Source of the DNA: an uncultured bacterium
GTDB taxonomy: Bacteria > Bacteroidota > Bacteroidia > Bacteroidales > Bacteroidaceae
DNA: 64,000 nt
Direction of reading: 5' to 3'
NCBI GenBank assembly: GCA_905215555.1
Contig: CAJMQU010000001.1
Location: 124,001-188,000 of the forward strand
Both the position numbers and the translations under genes were made by a program. Of this stretch, positions 19,201 to 26,725 are shown piece by piece. Under the pieces are notes generated by a model. It ran no database searches and had not been told where the DNA came from. It saw nothing but the letters and a program-made list of their open reading frames with translations. Each line of letters starts with the position of its first letter. Position 1 is the stretch's first letter.

Positions 19201-19330
19201 CGGTGCAGCCATAGGTTACTCCAACAGTCGTACCTGCGAGATAGGACTGACCACCAATTCCGGCATTCCTTACGTTTCCATCGCTTATCTTGTAGATGAA
19301 TGCACGGAGAAAGCAGAAATTAAAGAATAA
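16265..19330 (+). CDS. Fused FAD / 4Fe-4S oxidoreductase, probable D-lactate dehydrogenase
   Basis: This 1021-residue cytosolic or membrane-associated enzyme has several domains. Residues about 50-190 are an FAD_binding_4 domain (VTFRAAGTSLSGQA, PDPASVKSAMVGGIVMNNASGMNCG). Residues about 240-560 are an FAD-oxidase C-terminal domain (YGHALEGNYHFI, KAEHGTGRNMAPFV). Then come two ferredoxin motifs (CIECGFCEVNC near 603, CAGDGLCSMSCP near 660) and two CCG-type domains with CCGTIWES and CCGFAGDRGF. This is the layout of GlcD+GlcF-like or Dld-like enzymes oxidising 2-hydroxyacids. D-lactate is the by-product of MurQ, encoded five kilobases downstream, so it is the favoured substrate. Three in-frame repeat inserts (17173-17248, 17989-18058, 18581-18614) lengthen the protein. 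A start at 16274 is also possible. Confidence 0.82.
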   Translation: MHNMAKSNYMAFLHDASRFIPQERIYTDELRRLAWGTDAGFYRLIPQIVIRSNSEEEISKLLRLANRYGLPVTFRAAGTSLSGQAISDSILIVAGKHWEKYSISPDHEQITLQPGIIGQRVNEILAPYGRKFAPDPASVKSAMVGGIVMNNASGMNCGTHANSDKVLLSARIVLADGTVLDTGDDISRASFEATHPDFLNRIRELRDEIRANKALSARIRYKYSIKNVTGLNLLPFVRFDDPFDIIAHLMVGSEGTLAFLSQVTMRTEYDYPYKASAMLYFKSIKDACRAVVVMKELADHNSPNTDNTDLKAALSHSMAEKKSASSASKKLVKSAELLDYKSLSSVDDPIYIKYKQEVSDPSGLTAVLTETKARTQEELEQNISAIEACLKPFSTYIPVHFTDQPEKYSKYWAIRSGIFPSVGGTRQPGTTCLIEDVAFHIKDLPEATADLQQLIARHGYDDACIYGHALEGNYHFILNQSFSTYAEVKRYEKLMNDVKTLVVDKYDGSLKAEHGTGRNMAPFVKYEWGEAAFEAMKAVKQLFDPKCLLNPGVIFNDDPQCHIKNFKPLPLLVDKKTREQGDKGNNIALAKSSSRQIVSEKVNKCIECGFCEVNCLSCGFTLSSRQRIVLQREISRLRQSGENQERLALLEKQYRYLGNQTCAGDGLCSMSCPMNINTGDLTHIIRQESLPESSLGYKAGDFAANHFAGVKSTLRPVLSLANFGHSVLGTKAMSSITKGMHNIFGIPLWTSAMPKSYRIGNKELGCAVVPQGNSSFLIPNSSLDKVVYFPSCINQTMGLPKHSPVVQPLVNKMISLLRKGGYEVIFPKDMDKLCCGTIWESKGMLDIADRKAAELEAALWEASDHGKYPVLCDQSPCLHRMRETIKKIKLYEPAEFIYTFLQDRLVFTQTDRPVALHITCSMRKMGLADTIISLAKLCSTHVIIPEEVGCCGFAGDRGFTYPELNSYALRKLRPQIEASGAAIGYSNSRTCEIGLTTNSGIPYVSIAYLVDECTEKAEIKE
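17173..17248 (+). repeat. Hairpin insert with G-U-type mismatches inside the FAD/Fe-S gene
   Basis: The 21 bases at 17173-17193, reverse-complemented, equal the 21 bases at 17228-17248 except for five T/C transitions. In RNA those become mostly G-U-compatible pairs. The segment is in frame and encodes a Ser/Lys/Ala-rich stretch within the FAD-oxidase domain. Phrases of this kind (ATCCGCGTCATCCGCGT) are typical of intergenic repeats, not of coding sequence. Confidence 0.7.
17989..18058 (+). repeat. Low-complexity repeat insert between FAD and ferredoxin domains
   Basis: GGGAACAAGGAGACAAGGGG is followed by CCCTTGCCAAGTCGTCAAGTCGTCAAATCG. It has a purine arm facing a pyrimidine-start arm plus tandem AAGTCGTC. 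It encodes a charged and Ser-rich linker just ahead of the first ferredoxin motif. Confidence 0.55.
18581..18614 (+). repeat. In-frame 7-bp repeat (TAATTCC type)
   Basis: AATTCTTCATTCCTAATTCC followed by TAATTCCTCATTGG, with a 7-bp period. It encodes NSSFLIPNSSL just before the VVYFPSCINQ segment of the first CCG domain. Confidence 0.6.
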
Positions 19331-19395
19331 GCCGATTACCAACAAATAACAGATAATTGATTACAAATAACTGATAACTTAACACACAGATTACC

Positions 19396-20583
19396 ATGAG
19401 CAGTCAAACAAAAACCAACAAACGTATCCTTGCCCTCGATATCCTTCGTGGTGTCACCATTGCGGGTATGATTATGGTGAACAACCCTGGCACCTGGGGA
19501 CACATATATGCCCCTCTGCGCCATGCCGAGTGGAACGGCCTCACCCCTACCGACCTCGTCTTCCCCTTCTTCATGTTCATTATGGGTATCTCCACCTATA
19601 TCTCCTTGAAGAAGTATAACTTCGAGTTTAGTCACGCTGCCGCCATGAAGATTCTGAAACGCACCATTATCATTTTCCTCATCGGCCTCGCCATCGGCTG
19701 GTTCTCCAAGTTCTGTTACTACTGGACAAAACCCAGCGAAGGAATCGGCTTCGGTGCCCAAGTTTGGGAATCCGTGTGGACATTCGACCACATCCGCATT
19801 CTGGGAGTCATGCAACGCCTTGCCCTATGCTACGGCGCTACCGCCATCATCGCCTTGACCATGAAGCACCGGCATATCCCCTACCTCATTGCCTCTTTGT
19901 TGATAGGTTATTTTATCCTGCTGATGTGCGGCAACGGCTTCGCCTACAACGAAACCAACATCCTCTCCATAGTAGACCGCGCCATCCTCACCCCCGCCCA
20001 TATGTATAAGGATAACGGCATTGATCCCGAAGGACTTTTAAGTACCATTCCCTCCATTGCCCACGTTTTACTGGGCTTCTGTGTAGGGCGACTTTTATTC
20101 AGAAGCCGTCCGGTTGAAAATAGAGAATTAACTCTCAACTCTCAACTTATCACCCTATTCCTGACAGGCACCATCCTCACCTTTGCAGGTTTCCTGCTGA
20201 GTTACGGTTGCCCTATCAACAAGAAAATCTGGTCCCCCACCTTCGTGCTCACCACTTGCGGGCTGGCATCCAGTTTTCTTGCATTACTCATCTGGATCAT
20301 CGATGTGAAAGGATATAAGAAATGGAGTATATTCTTCGAAGCTTTCGGCATCAACCCGCTGTTCATGTATGTTCTGGGCGGAGTACTCGGTATCTTATTC
20401 GGTAGTATCAGATTCCCCTGGGGCGATGCCAGCATCAGCATACACGGATTTTTATATAAGATAGTTCTAATGCCGGTATTCGGCGAAACCGCCGGTTCAC
20501 TGGCTTACGCCTTACTCTTCGTTGCCCTTAACTGGTGTATCGGTTACCAACTGTATAAGAGGAAGATATACATCAAGATATAG
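19396..20583 (+). CDS. murT: MurT-type N-acetylmuramic acid transporter (DUF5009 / COG4299)
   Basis: A 395-residue protein with about 10-11 membrane helices. The N-terminal RILALDILRGVTIAGMIMVNNPGTW and TDLVFPFFMFIMG segments are typical of the DUF5009 / heparan-alpha-glucosaminide N-acetyltransferase-like family. In T. forsythia a protein of this family, MurT, is the inner-membrane MurNAc transporter, encoded directly before murK and murQ. The same order is seen here. It may instead retain acyltransferase activity, as the annotated family name suggests. The loop at about 238-252 (ENRELTLNSQLIT) is encoded by a 7-bp repeat insert. After the stop comes a strong hairpin (20591-20618), which may reduce read-through to murK. 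Confidence 0.8.
   Translation: MSSQTKTNKRILALDILRGVTIAGMIMVNNPGTWGHIYAPLRHAEWNGLTPTDLVFPFFMFIMGISTYISLKKYNFEFSHAAAMKILKRTIIIFLIGLAIGWFSKFCYYWTKPSEGIGFGAQVWESVWTFDHIRILGVMQRLALCYGATAIIALTMKHRHIPYLIASLLIGYFILLMCGNGFAYNETNILSIVDRAILTPAHMYKDNGIDPEGLLSTIPSIAHVLLGFCVGRLLFRSRPVENRELTLNSQLITLFLTGTILTFAGFLLSYGCPINKKIWSPTFVLTTCGLASSFLALLIWIIDVKGYKKWSIFFEAFGINPLFMYVLGGVLGILFGSIRFPWGDASISIHGFLYKIVLMPVFGETAGSLAYALLFVALNWCIGYQLYKRKIYIKI
20127..20148 (+). repeat. In-frame 7-bp repeat (CAACTCT type) in murT
   Basis: AACTCTCAACTCTCAACTT, preceded by AGAATT. It encodes NSQL in a cytosolic or periplasmic loop between two membrane helices and is the same unit as in the genes at 8375 and 23233. Confidence 0.65.
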
Positions 20584-20590
20584 GATTTTT

Positions 20591-20618
20591 TCTCCTCCTC
20601 CCCGTAGGGAGGAGGAGA
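20591..20618 (+). terminator. Perfect 12-bp hairpin between murT and murK
   Basis: TCTCCTCCTCCC (20591-20602) pairs without mismatch with GGGAGGAGGAGA (20607-20618) over a 4-base loop. A T-run precedes it rather than follows it, so it is not a textbook terminator on the plus strand. It is related in composition to the hairpins at 36364 and 40440. Confidence 0.45.
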
Positions 20619-20693
20619 TACCTCGGAAAGAAAGAAAATTGAAGATAAAGATATATAAATTAATAAACAACGCTTTAACCCCACAGCAGTAAT

Positions 20694-20737
20694 TGCTCCC
20701 CCTTCTTTGTAGAGAGGGGGGGCAAGGGGGAAGAGGC
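20694..20737 (+). repeat. C-run/G-run hairpin before murK
   Basis: GCTCCCCCTTCT is followed after a short loop by AGAGAGGGGGGGC and GGGGGAAGAGG. It lies 17 bp ahead of the murK start and could fold in the mRNA leader. It belongs to the same composition class as the other intergenic hairpins. Confidence 0.5.
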
Positions 20738-20753
20738 TTTTAATACTAACGAT

Positions 20754-21599
20754 ATGATATTAATAGCAGACAGTGGCTCTACAAAGACCGATTGGTGTGT
20801 TGTAGAGAAAGGTAAACTCATCCAACAGATTTTCACGAAAGGCACCAACCCTTTCTTTCAGTCGGAAGAGGAAATCAGTAATGAAATTGCGACAGCGCTG
20901 CTGCCCCAGTTAGCAACTCATGCCTTCGACGCTGTATACTTTTATGGTGCCGGATGTGGTTTCCCCGACAAGATAGCTATGGTGCACCATGCCATCACCC
21001 AACATCTTCAGGTGTCGGAAGAGAAAGTAGAAGTAAACACAGACATGCTTGCCGCTGCCCGCGGGCTCTGCGGACATGAGCCGGGTATTGCCTGCATCAT
21101 GGGCACGGGTTCGAACTCATGCTACTACGACGGAGAACAGATAGGAGCCAACGTTTCACCCCTGGGTTTCATCCTCGGTGACGAAGGTAGCGGCGCCTGC
21201 CTGGGAAAGCTACTGGTAGGCGATATCCTGAAAAACCAGATGACTCCGGAACTGAAAGAAAAGTTCTTCAAACAGTTCAATCTGGAACCAGGAGACATCA
21301 TCGACCGCGTATACCGCAAACCATTCCCTAACCGTTTTCTGGCCAGCTTGTCTCCATTCCTTGCACAGAACCTGAACGAACCCTGCGTACGCACTCTTGT
21401 GCTGAACAGCTTCAAAGCTTTCCTGAAAAGGAATGTCATGCAGTACGATTACGAACATAGCAAGGTACATTTCATCGGTTCCGTAGCATTCCATTACAAA
21501 GAAATACTTGCCGAGGCTACGCAAGAAATGGGAATTCAATTAGGCACTATCCTCAAAAGCCCGATGGAAGGCCTAATCATCTACCACAGAAGCAATTAA
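20754..21599 (+). CDS. murK: N-acetylmuramic acid kinase, MurK type (BadF/BadG/BcrA ATPase fold)
   Basis: A 281-residue soluble kinase of the ASKHA fold. ILIADSGSTKTDWCVV at the start is the first phosphate-binding motif, CIMGTGSNSCYYDG near 120 the second, and GFILGDEGSGACLG near 140 the adenosine-side turn. Related proteins phosphorylate GlcNAc or MurNAc at O6. In T. forsythia the MurK between murT and murQ makes MurNAc-6-phosphate. The order and the 30-bp gap to murQ here support that role. It takes the place of the MurP phosphotransferase used by E. coli. It may also use GlcNAc. Confidence 0.88.
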   Translation: MILIADSGSTKTDWCVVEKGKLIQQIFTKGTNPFFQSEEEISNEIATALLPQLATHAFDAVYFYGAGCGFPDKIAMVHHAITQHLQVSEEKVEVNTDMLAAARGLCGHEPGIACIMGTGSNSCYYDGEQIGANVSPLGFILGDEGSGACLGKLLVGDILKNQMTPELKEKFFKQFNLEPGDIIDRVYRKPFPNRFLASLSPFLAQNLNEPCVRTLVLNSFKAFLKRNVMQYDYEHSKVHFIGSVAFHYKEILAEATQEMGIQLGTILKSPMEGLIIYHRSN

Positions 21600-21629
21600 A
21601 AATTAACACTTAAAAACCAAATCATCATC

Positions 21630-22445
21630 ATGGCATTCATAAAAATATCAGAGCAACCTTCGCTCTACAACGACTTAGAAAAGAAATCTGTCCGCGAAAT
21701 ATTGGAGGACATCAACACAGAAGACCAGAAAGTGGCATTAGCTGTTCAGAAAGCCATTCCGCAGATTGAGAAACTAGTCAACCTGATTGTTCCACGTATG
21801 AAACAGGGCGGACGCATCTTCTATATGGGCGCCGGCACCAGCGGACGTCTGGGAGTATTGGACGCTTCGGAGATACCTCCCACGTTCGGTATGCCGCCAA
21901 CGCTTGTGATCGGACTGATAGCAGGCGGTGACACCGCTTTGCGCAATCCGGTAGAGAATGCGGAAGACGACATCCGCCGCGGCTGGGAAGAACTTATTGA
22001 GCGTAACATTACCGACAAAGATACCGTCATTGGCATTGCGGCTTCCGGTACCACCCCCTATGTCATCGGTGCCATGCAGAAAGCTCGCGAACACGGCATT
22101 CTTACAGGATGTATAACCAGTAATCCTGACTCACCGATGGCTGCCGAAGCGGATGTGCCTATCGAGATGATTGTCGGTCCGGAATATGTGACCGGAAGCT
22201 CACGCATGAAGTCGGGCACCGGACAGAAGATGATACTGAACATGATTACCACTTCCGTCATGATACAACTGGGGCGCGTGAAAGACAACAAAATGGTGAA
22301 CATGCAGTTGAGCAACCAAAAGTTAGTGGACCGCGGTACACGCATGATTGTAGAAGAACTCGGTCTGGATTATGGTAAGGCAAAAGCACTGCTGTTGATG
22401 CACGGTTCGGTAAAGAAAGCGGTAGATGCCTACAGAGGAAAATAA
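21630..22445 (+). CDS. murQ: N-acetylmuramic acid 6-phosphate etherase
   Basis: A 271-residue SIS-fold enzyme. Key segments are GGRIFYMGAGTSGRLGVLDASEIPPTFG (about 60-87, sugar-phosphate loop and first acidic catalytic residue), NPVENAEDD near 110, GIAASGTTPYVIGA and the ending NMQLSNQKLVDRGTRMI. It cleaves the D-lactyl ether of MurNAc-6-P to give GlcNAc-6-P and D-lactate. It directly follows murK, and the serine-hydrolase gene starts 30 bp after its stop. GlcNAc-6-P joins amino-sugar metabolism, and the D-lactate can feed the oxidoreductase at 16265. Length and motifs are normal. Confidence 0.95.
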   Translation: MAFIKISEQPSLYNDLEKKSVREILEDINTEDQKVALAVQKAIPQIEKLVNLIVPRMKQGGRIFYMGAGTSGRLGVLDASEIPPTFGMPPTLVIGLIAGGDTALRNPVENAEDDIRRGWEELIERNITDKDTVIGIAASGTTPYVIGAMQKAREHGILTGCITSNPDSPMAAEADVPIEMIVGPEYVTGSSRMKSGTGQKMILNMITTSVMIQLGRVKDNKMVNMQLSNQKLVDRGTRMIVEELGLDYGKAKALLLMHGSVKKAVDAYRGK

Positions 22446-22475
22446 ATGTCATTCATCTCTTAATACAGTAATAGC

Positions 22476-24347
22476 ATGAAACTAATCTCCTCTTTTCTTT
22501 TCCTTGCATTGCTTACCCTGCAAGCCAACGCACAGTCCCTGCAACGCGTAGCACCCGAACAGGTCGGCATGGACTCCCGTAAACTGATGTACGCTGACGA
22601 GGCGATAGAAACTGCCATAGCCAATAAAGATATTCCCGGTGCCGTACTCGCCGTAGTACGCAACGGGAAAATGGCTTACCTCAAAGCCTACGGTAACAAG
22701 CGCATATACCCCAATGTCGAGCCTATGACCGTAAATACCATCTTTGATATGGCTTCATGCAGCAAATCCATGTCGACTGCCATCTGCACACACATTCTGG
22801 CAGAACGTGGGAAACTCCGCCTTCTGGATCCAGTCAGTCTATATATCCCCGGATTCAAGAACTGGGCAAGCGAGGATGGAAAAGATAAAAAAGTCATCCG
22901 CATCGCCGACCTGTTGACGCATACTTCCGGCCTTCCTCCCTATGCCCCTACCAGCGACCTGGAAAAACAATACGGCTCTCCCAACCCCGACGGATTAATA
23001 GAGTATATCGCCAACAGCCGCCGCGATTTCAAGCCGCAGACCGACTTCCAGTACAGTTGCCTCAATTACATCATCCTGCAACGCATCATCGAAACTGTCA
23101 GCGGACAATCACTGCGTGACTTCGCCCGCGAAAACTTGTTTGATGTCCTGAGCATGAATCATACTGATTACCTGCCCTGCAAGCGGGACAAAGACGGGAA
23201 ATGGATTAACACCTCTCCCCCCCACTGGGTAGCCAACTCTCAACTCTCAACTCCCAACTCTCAACTTACCGAAATCGCCCCCACCGAAAAGCAACCCGAC
23301 GGCAGCGTCCTCTGCGGACAAGTGCACGACCCACTGGCCCGTATCATGAATGGTGGCATCTCCGGAAATGCCGGTGTATTCTCCTGTGCCGAAGACATCG
23401 CACTTCTCTGCGCCGCCCTGCAAAACGGTGGAGAGTGGAATGGGCATCGCATCCTCAGTCCGTTGGGTGTCAAAGCCATGAGTACTGTTCCTCGTGCCAC
23501 CGCCTCATTAGGCCGCACTTTAGGTTGGGACAATTTCACTGCTTATGCTTCCAACAATGGAGATTACTTCGGTCCCAACACTTATGGCCATACCGGATAT
23601 ACAGGCACTTCCATCGTGATAGACCCCGACAACAATACTTCAGTTATCCTGCTTGTCAATGCCGTGCATCCCGAAGACGGGCACAGCATGGTGCGTCTCC
23701 GTTCACTGGTATCCAATGCTGTAGCCTCATCTATTTATCCGGCTCCACGCACATATACAGAGCATTATTACAAACGCTTCCTTCAATTCATGGATGAACC
23801 CGCCATCACCTCCAAAGACATCGTCATGGTAGGTAACAGTCTTACAGAAGGTGGCGGCGACTGGAACGTCCGCCTCAACAAAAAGAATATCCGCAACCGT
23901 GGAATCATCGGTGATGAAGTGATGGGCATCTACGACCGCCTGCATCAGATACTCCCGGGGCAGCCCGCAAAACTATTCCTCCTTGCCGGTGTCAACGATA
24001 TCTCGCATGACCTGACTGCCGACAGCATTGTCAGCATGATACGTATGACTGTAGAGCGTATCCAGCGCGAATCTCCCGACACAAAACTTTATCTGCAAAG
24101 CCTCCTGCCTTTCAACGAAAGCTTCGGACGCTACAAAAAGCTGACCGGAAAAACCAATATGGTTCCCGAAATCAACGCCAAACTGGCAGCCTTAGCCAAG
24201 GAGCACCAAATCACATTCATCAACCTCTTCCCCCTGTTTACCGAAAAAGGGACGAATGTATTACGCAGTGAGTTGACCAGTGACGGACTGCATCTGAATG
24301 AAGAAGGATATGAGATTTGGGTAAAGGCATTGAAGAAGAGAATATAA
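22476..24347 (+). CDS. Beta-lactamase-fold serine hydrolase fused to an SGNH esterase
   Basis: This 623-residue exported protein has a signal peptide (ending QANAQ). Residues about 25-400 are a class C beta-lactamase/esterase domain with FDMASCSKSM (Ser-x-x-Lys), YSCLNY (Tyr-x-x/Asn site) and GHTGYTGTS near 370. Residues about 445-620 are an SGNH/GDSL hydrolase: VMVGNSLTEGGGDW (Ser block), GVNDIS (Asn block) and DGLHLNEEGYEIW (Asp/His block). It could trim D-Ala peptides and remove O-acyl groups from wall sugars, which would help NamZ and the amidase; that is inferred from the cluster. A general esterase is also possible. The loop at about 253-264 is a 7-bp repeat insert. The gene ends at a hairpin at 24388. 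Confidence 0.8.
   Translation: MKLISSFLFLALLTLQANAQSLQRVAPEQVGMDSRKLMYADEAIETAIANKDIPGAVLAVVRNGKMAYLKAYGNKRIYPNVEPMTVNTIFDMASCSKSMSTAICTHILAERGKLRLLDPVSLYIPGFKNWASEDGKDKKVIRIADLLTHTSGLPPYAPTSDLEKQYGSPNPDGLIEYIANSRRDFKPQTDFQYSCLNYIILQRIIETVSGQSLRDFARENLFDVLSMNHTDYLPCKRDKDGKWINTSPPHWVANSQLSTPNSQLTEIAPTEKQPDGSVLCGQVHDPLARIMNGGISGNAGVFSCAEDIALLCAALQNGGEWNGHRILSPLGVKAMSTVPRATASLGRTLGWDNFTAYASNNGDYFGPNTYGHTGYTGTSIVIDPDNNTSVILLVNAVHPEDGHSMVRLRSLVSNAVASSIYPAPRTYTEHYYKRFLQFMDEPAITSKDIVMVGNSLTEGGGDWNVRLNKKNIRNRGIIGDEVMGIYDRLHQILPGQPAKLFLLAGVNDISHDLTADSIVSMIRMTVERIQRESPDTKLYLQSLLPFNESFGRYKKLTGKTNMVPEINAKLAALAKEHQITFINLFPLFTEKGTNVLRSELTSDGLHLNEEGYEIWVKALKKRI
23233..23267 (+). repeat. In-frame 7-bp tandem repeat (CAACTCT type)
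   Basis: Five tandem copies of CAACTCT or a one-base variant. They encode NSQLSTPNSQL in the beta-lactamase domain of the serine hydrolase/SGNH protein. Confidence 0.75.
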
Positions 24348-24385
24348 AGCATTATCTCAAATTTTGCAGATAACTATACCTCACA

Positions 24386-24426
24386 AAAAAGGCTGTCCAT
24401 TCCTTTTCAGAACAGACAGCCTTTAC
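24386..24426. terminator. Bidirectional terminator between convergent genes
   Basis: AAAGGCTGTC (24388-24397) pairs exactly with GACAGCCTTT (24415-24424). A-rich and T-rich flanks make it work on both strands. It separates the salvage run from the FKBP/glyS pair. Confidence 0.75.
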
Positions 24427-24451
24427 TATTTTTATCAAAAAGAACTCTATC

Positions 24452-25120
24452 CTACTCTACGCTTACCAATTCCATGTCATATATCAACGCTGTATAGCCA
24501 GGAATGGAACCACGGCCGCTTTCTTTATATGCACATTGATAAGGAACATATACCATCCAGCGCTCATCCGTATGCATATATTGTACAATAGCTGTCCATC
24601 CGGTAATGACACCAGTCACAGAAAAAGTGCTTGGAGAGTCAAAATCTGTCGGTTTCTTTTCTTCAGGATCCAATGTTCCCCGGTCTATTGCACTGTAACC
24701 AGTAAAATTGCCATCAAATTTCTCACCTATTATTATTGTACCATAATAATAAGTTGAGAACGACTGAGTATAAAGCGGACGCTGCCCCTTCGGATTATCC
24801 TCCTTAATTTTCTTACAATAAATATATTGAGGATTACCGTCCGTACTCGCATAAGTATCTTTAATAGCGAATAACTCGCCAACAGGAATCTTAGCCAGTT
24901 TAGCGGAGTCACCGTTATCACCTTCATACACTCCCCCTTCTATAATCCTATCAATCCTGCCATTTACGATTAAGCTCAACGAATCGATATAAGTTTCATT
25001 GCGTTCTTGCCAGTTGTCATACTTACCAGTTTCTTCCACTTCTTCACAAGAGGTGAATACCCCTGCTACGAACAACAGGAAAGGCAGAAATACCAAGAGT
25101 CTTTTTTCCATTCTAATCAT
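24452..25120 (-). CDS. FKBP-type peptidyl-prolyl isomerase lipoprotein
   Basis: A 222-residue protein (219 if started at the fourth codon, Met). It begins with a hydrophobic segment and the lipobox FTSC, so it is exported and lipidated. The C-terminal half follows the FKBP pattern: a VTGVITGWTAIVQYMHTDERWMVYVPYQCAYKE segment and the closing IPGYTALIYDMELVSV strand. These enzymes catalyse proline isomerisation in periplasmic or surface proteins. It starts 12 bp after the glyS stop, so the two form an operon. The spacing of binding-pocket aromatics is only partly conserved, so activity is uncertain. Confidence 0.75.
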   Translation of the reverse strand: MIRMEKRLLVFLPFLLFVAGVFTSCEEVEETGKYDNWQERNETYIDSLSLIVNGRIDRIIEGGVYEGDNGDSAKLAKIPVGELFAIKDTYASTDGNPQYIYCKKIKEDNPKGQRPLYTQSFSTYYYGTIIIGEKFDGNFTGYSAIDRGTLDPEEKKPTDFDSPSTFSVTGVITGWTAIVQYMHTDERWMVYVPYQCAYKESGRGSIPGYTALIYDMELVSVE

Positions 25121-25132
25121 TTATTGTATTAC

Positions 25133-26674
25133 TTATTGCAACGTTTTCAGCAATGACGTAATGCTGACACGATCTGCAATGATGTTATTCAGTTCAGCGA
25201 TAGCCACACGTTCCTGCTGCATCGTATCGCGGTTACGCAGTGTCACGCAGTTATCCTCCAGAGTTTGGTGGTCAACAGTAACGCAGAACGGGGTACCGAT
25301 GGCATCCTGACGGCGGTAACGTTTACCGATACTATCCTTTTCATCATACTGGCAATGGAAGTGGAACTTCAACGAGTCGATGATTTCGCGAGCCTTTTCG
25401 GGCAGACCGTCTTTCTTAACCAACGGCATCACAGCCAGTTTCACAGGAGCAAGCGCAGCAGGCAACCTCAACACTACACGGCTTTCTCCACTCTCCAATT
25501 GCTCTTCGCAATAAGAAGCGGACATGATGCTGAGGAACATACGGTCAACACCGATAGAAGTCTCGATGACATACGGAGTATAACTCTCGTTCGTTTCGGG
25601 GTCGAAGTATTTAATGTTCTTACCGGAGAACTTCTCATGCTGAGACAAGTCAAAGTTCGTACGACTGTGAATACCTTCCACTTCCTTGAAGCCGAAAGGC
25701 ATCAGGAATTCGATGTCCGTTGCAGCGTTGGCGTAGTGAGCCAATTTATCATGGTCGTGATAACGATAATGGTCATCACCAAAGCCCAATGCCTTATGCC
25801 ATTTCAAACGGATTTCTTTCCATTTCTTGAACCAGTCCAGTTCGGTACCCGGCTTCACGAAGAACTGCATCTCCATCTGTTCGAACTCACGCATGCGGAA
25901 GATGAACTGACGGGCAACGATTTCGTTACGGAAAGCCTTACCAATCTGTGCAATACCGAAAGGTATCTTCATACGACCGGTTTTCTGTACATTCAGGTAA
26001 TTCACAAAGATCCCCTGAGCCGTTTCCGGACGCAGATAAATCTTCATGGCAGCATCCGATGTAGAACCCATTTCAGTAGAGAACATCAGATTGAACTGAC
26101 GGACTTCCGTCCAGTTCTTTGTACCGCTGATGGGACAAACGATTTCTTCGTCCAGAATGATCTGGCGTAGTTCATCGAGGTTATTGTCATTAAGAGCCTT
26201 AGCAAAACGTTCGTGCAAAGCGTCACGTTTAGCCTGGTGCTCCAGTACGCGACCGTTTGTGCTGCGGAACTGTACTTCATCAAAAGCTTCTCCGAAACGT
26301 TTGGCAGCTTTTGCCACCTCCTTATTTATTTTATCATCGTACTTAGCCAGCTGGTCTTCAATCAGCACGTCGGCACGATAACGTTTTTTGGAATCACGGT
26401 TGTCAATCAATGGATCGTTGAATGCGTCTACGTGTCCGGAAGCTTTCCATATGGTGGGATGCATAAAGATAGCGGAGTCGATGCCGACAATGTTTTCGTG
26501 CAGCAACACCATGCTCTGCCACCAGTATTGTTTAATGTTGTTTTTCAGTTCCACACCCATCTGACCGTAGTCATATACTGCTCCCAATCCGTCGTAAATG
26601 TCGCTGGAGGGGAATACGAAACCGTATTCCTTACAGTGCGATACGAGTTTCTTAAAAACGTCTTCTTGTGCCAT
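25133..26674 (-). CDS. glyS: Glycyl-tRNA synthetase (dimeric alpha2 type)
   Basis: A 513-residue class II aminoacyl-tRNA synthetase of the single-chain type. Diagnostic segments are FPSSDIYDGLGAVYDYGQMGVELKNN at the start, MFSTEMGS, YLRPETAQGIFVNY (motif 2 region), FRNEIVARQFIFRMREFEQMEMQFF, and GVDRMFL near 390 (motif 3 region). An anticodon-binding domain follows. It charges tRNA-Gly. It heads a two-gene unit with the FKBP lipoprotein. TATCTTTG at 26726-26733 on the minus strand fits its -7 box. Confidence 0.96.
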   Translation of the reverse strand: MAQEDVFKKLVSHCKEYGFVFPSSDIYDGLGAVYDYGQMGVELKNNIKQYWWQSMVLLHENIVGIDSAIFMHPTIWKASGHVDAFNDPLIDNRDSKKRYRADVLIEDQLAKYDDKINKEVAKAAKRFGEAFDEVQFRSTNGRVLEHQAKRDALHERFAKALNDNNLDELRQIILDEEIVCPISGTKNWTEVRQFNLMFSTEMGSTSDAAMKIYLRPETAQGIFVNYLNVQKTGRMKIPFGIAQIGKAFRNEIVARQFIFRMREFEQMEMQFFVKPGTELDWFKKWKEIRLKWHKALGFGDDHYRYHDHDKLAHYANAATDIEFLMPFGFKEVEGIHSRTNFDLSQHEKFSGKNIKYFDPETNESYTPYVIETSIGVDRMFLSIMSASYCEEQLESGESRVVLRLPAALAPVKLAVMPLVKKDGLPEKAREIIDSLKFHFHCQYDEKDSIGKRYRRQDAIGTPFCVTVDHQTLEDNCVTLRNRDTMQQERVAIAELNNIIADRVSITSLLKTLQ

Positions 26675-26725
26675 TTCTTTGTTATATCATTTAATTTTAA
26701 TCTTTTTCTTTATTAAAAAGCGCCA

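Noticed and set aside
25265..26170. 301-codon plus-strand frame
   Set aside because: It is the complement of glyS, which is unmistakable.
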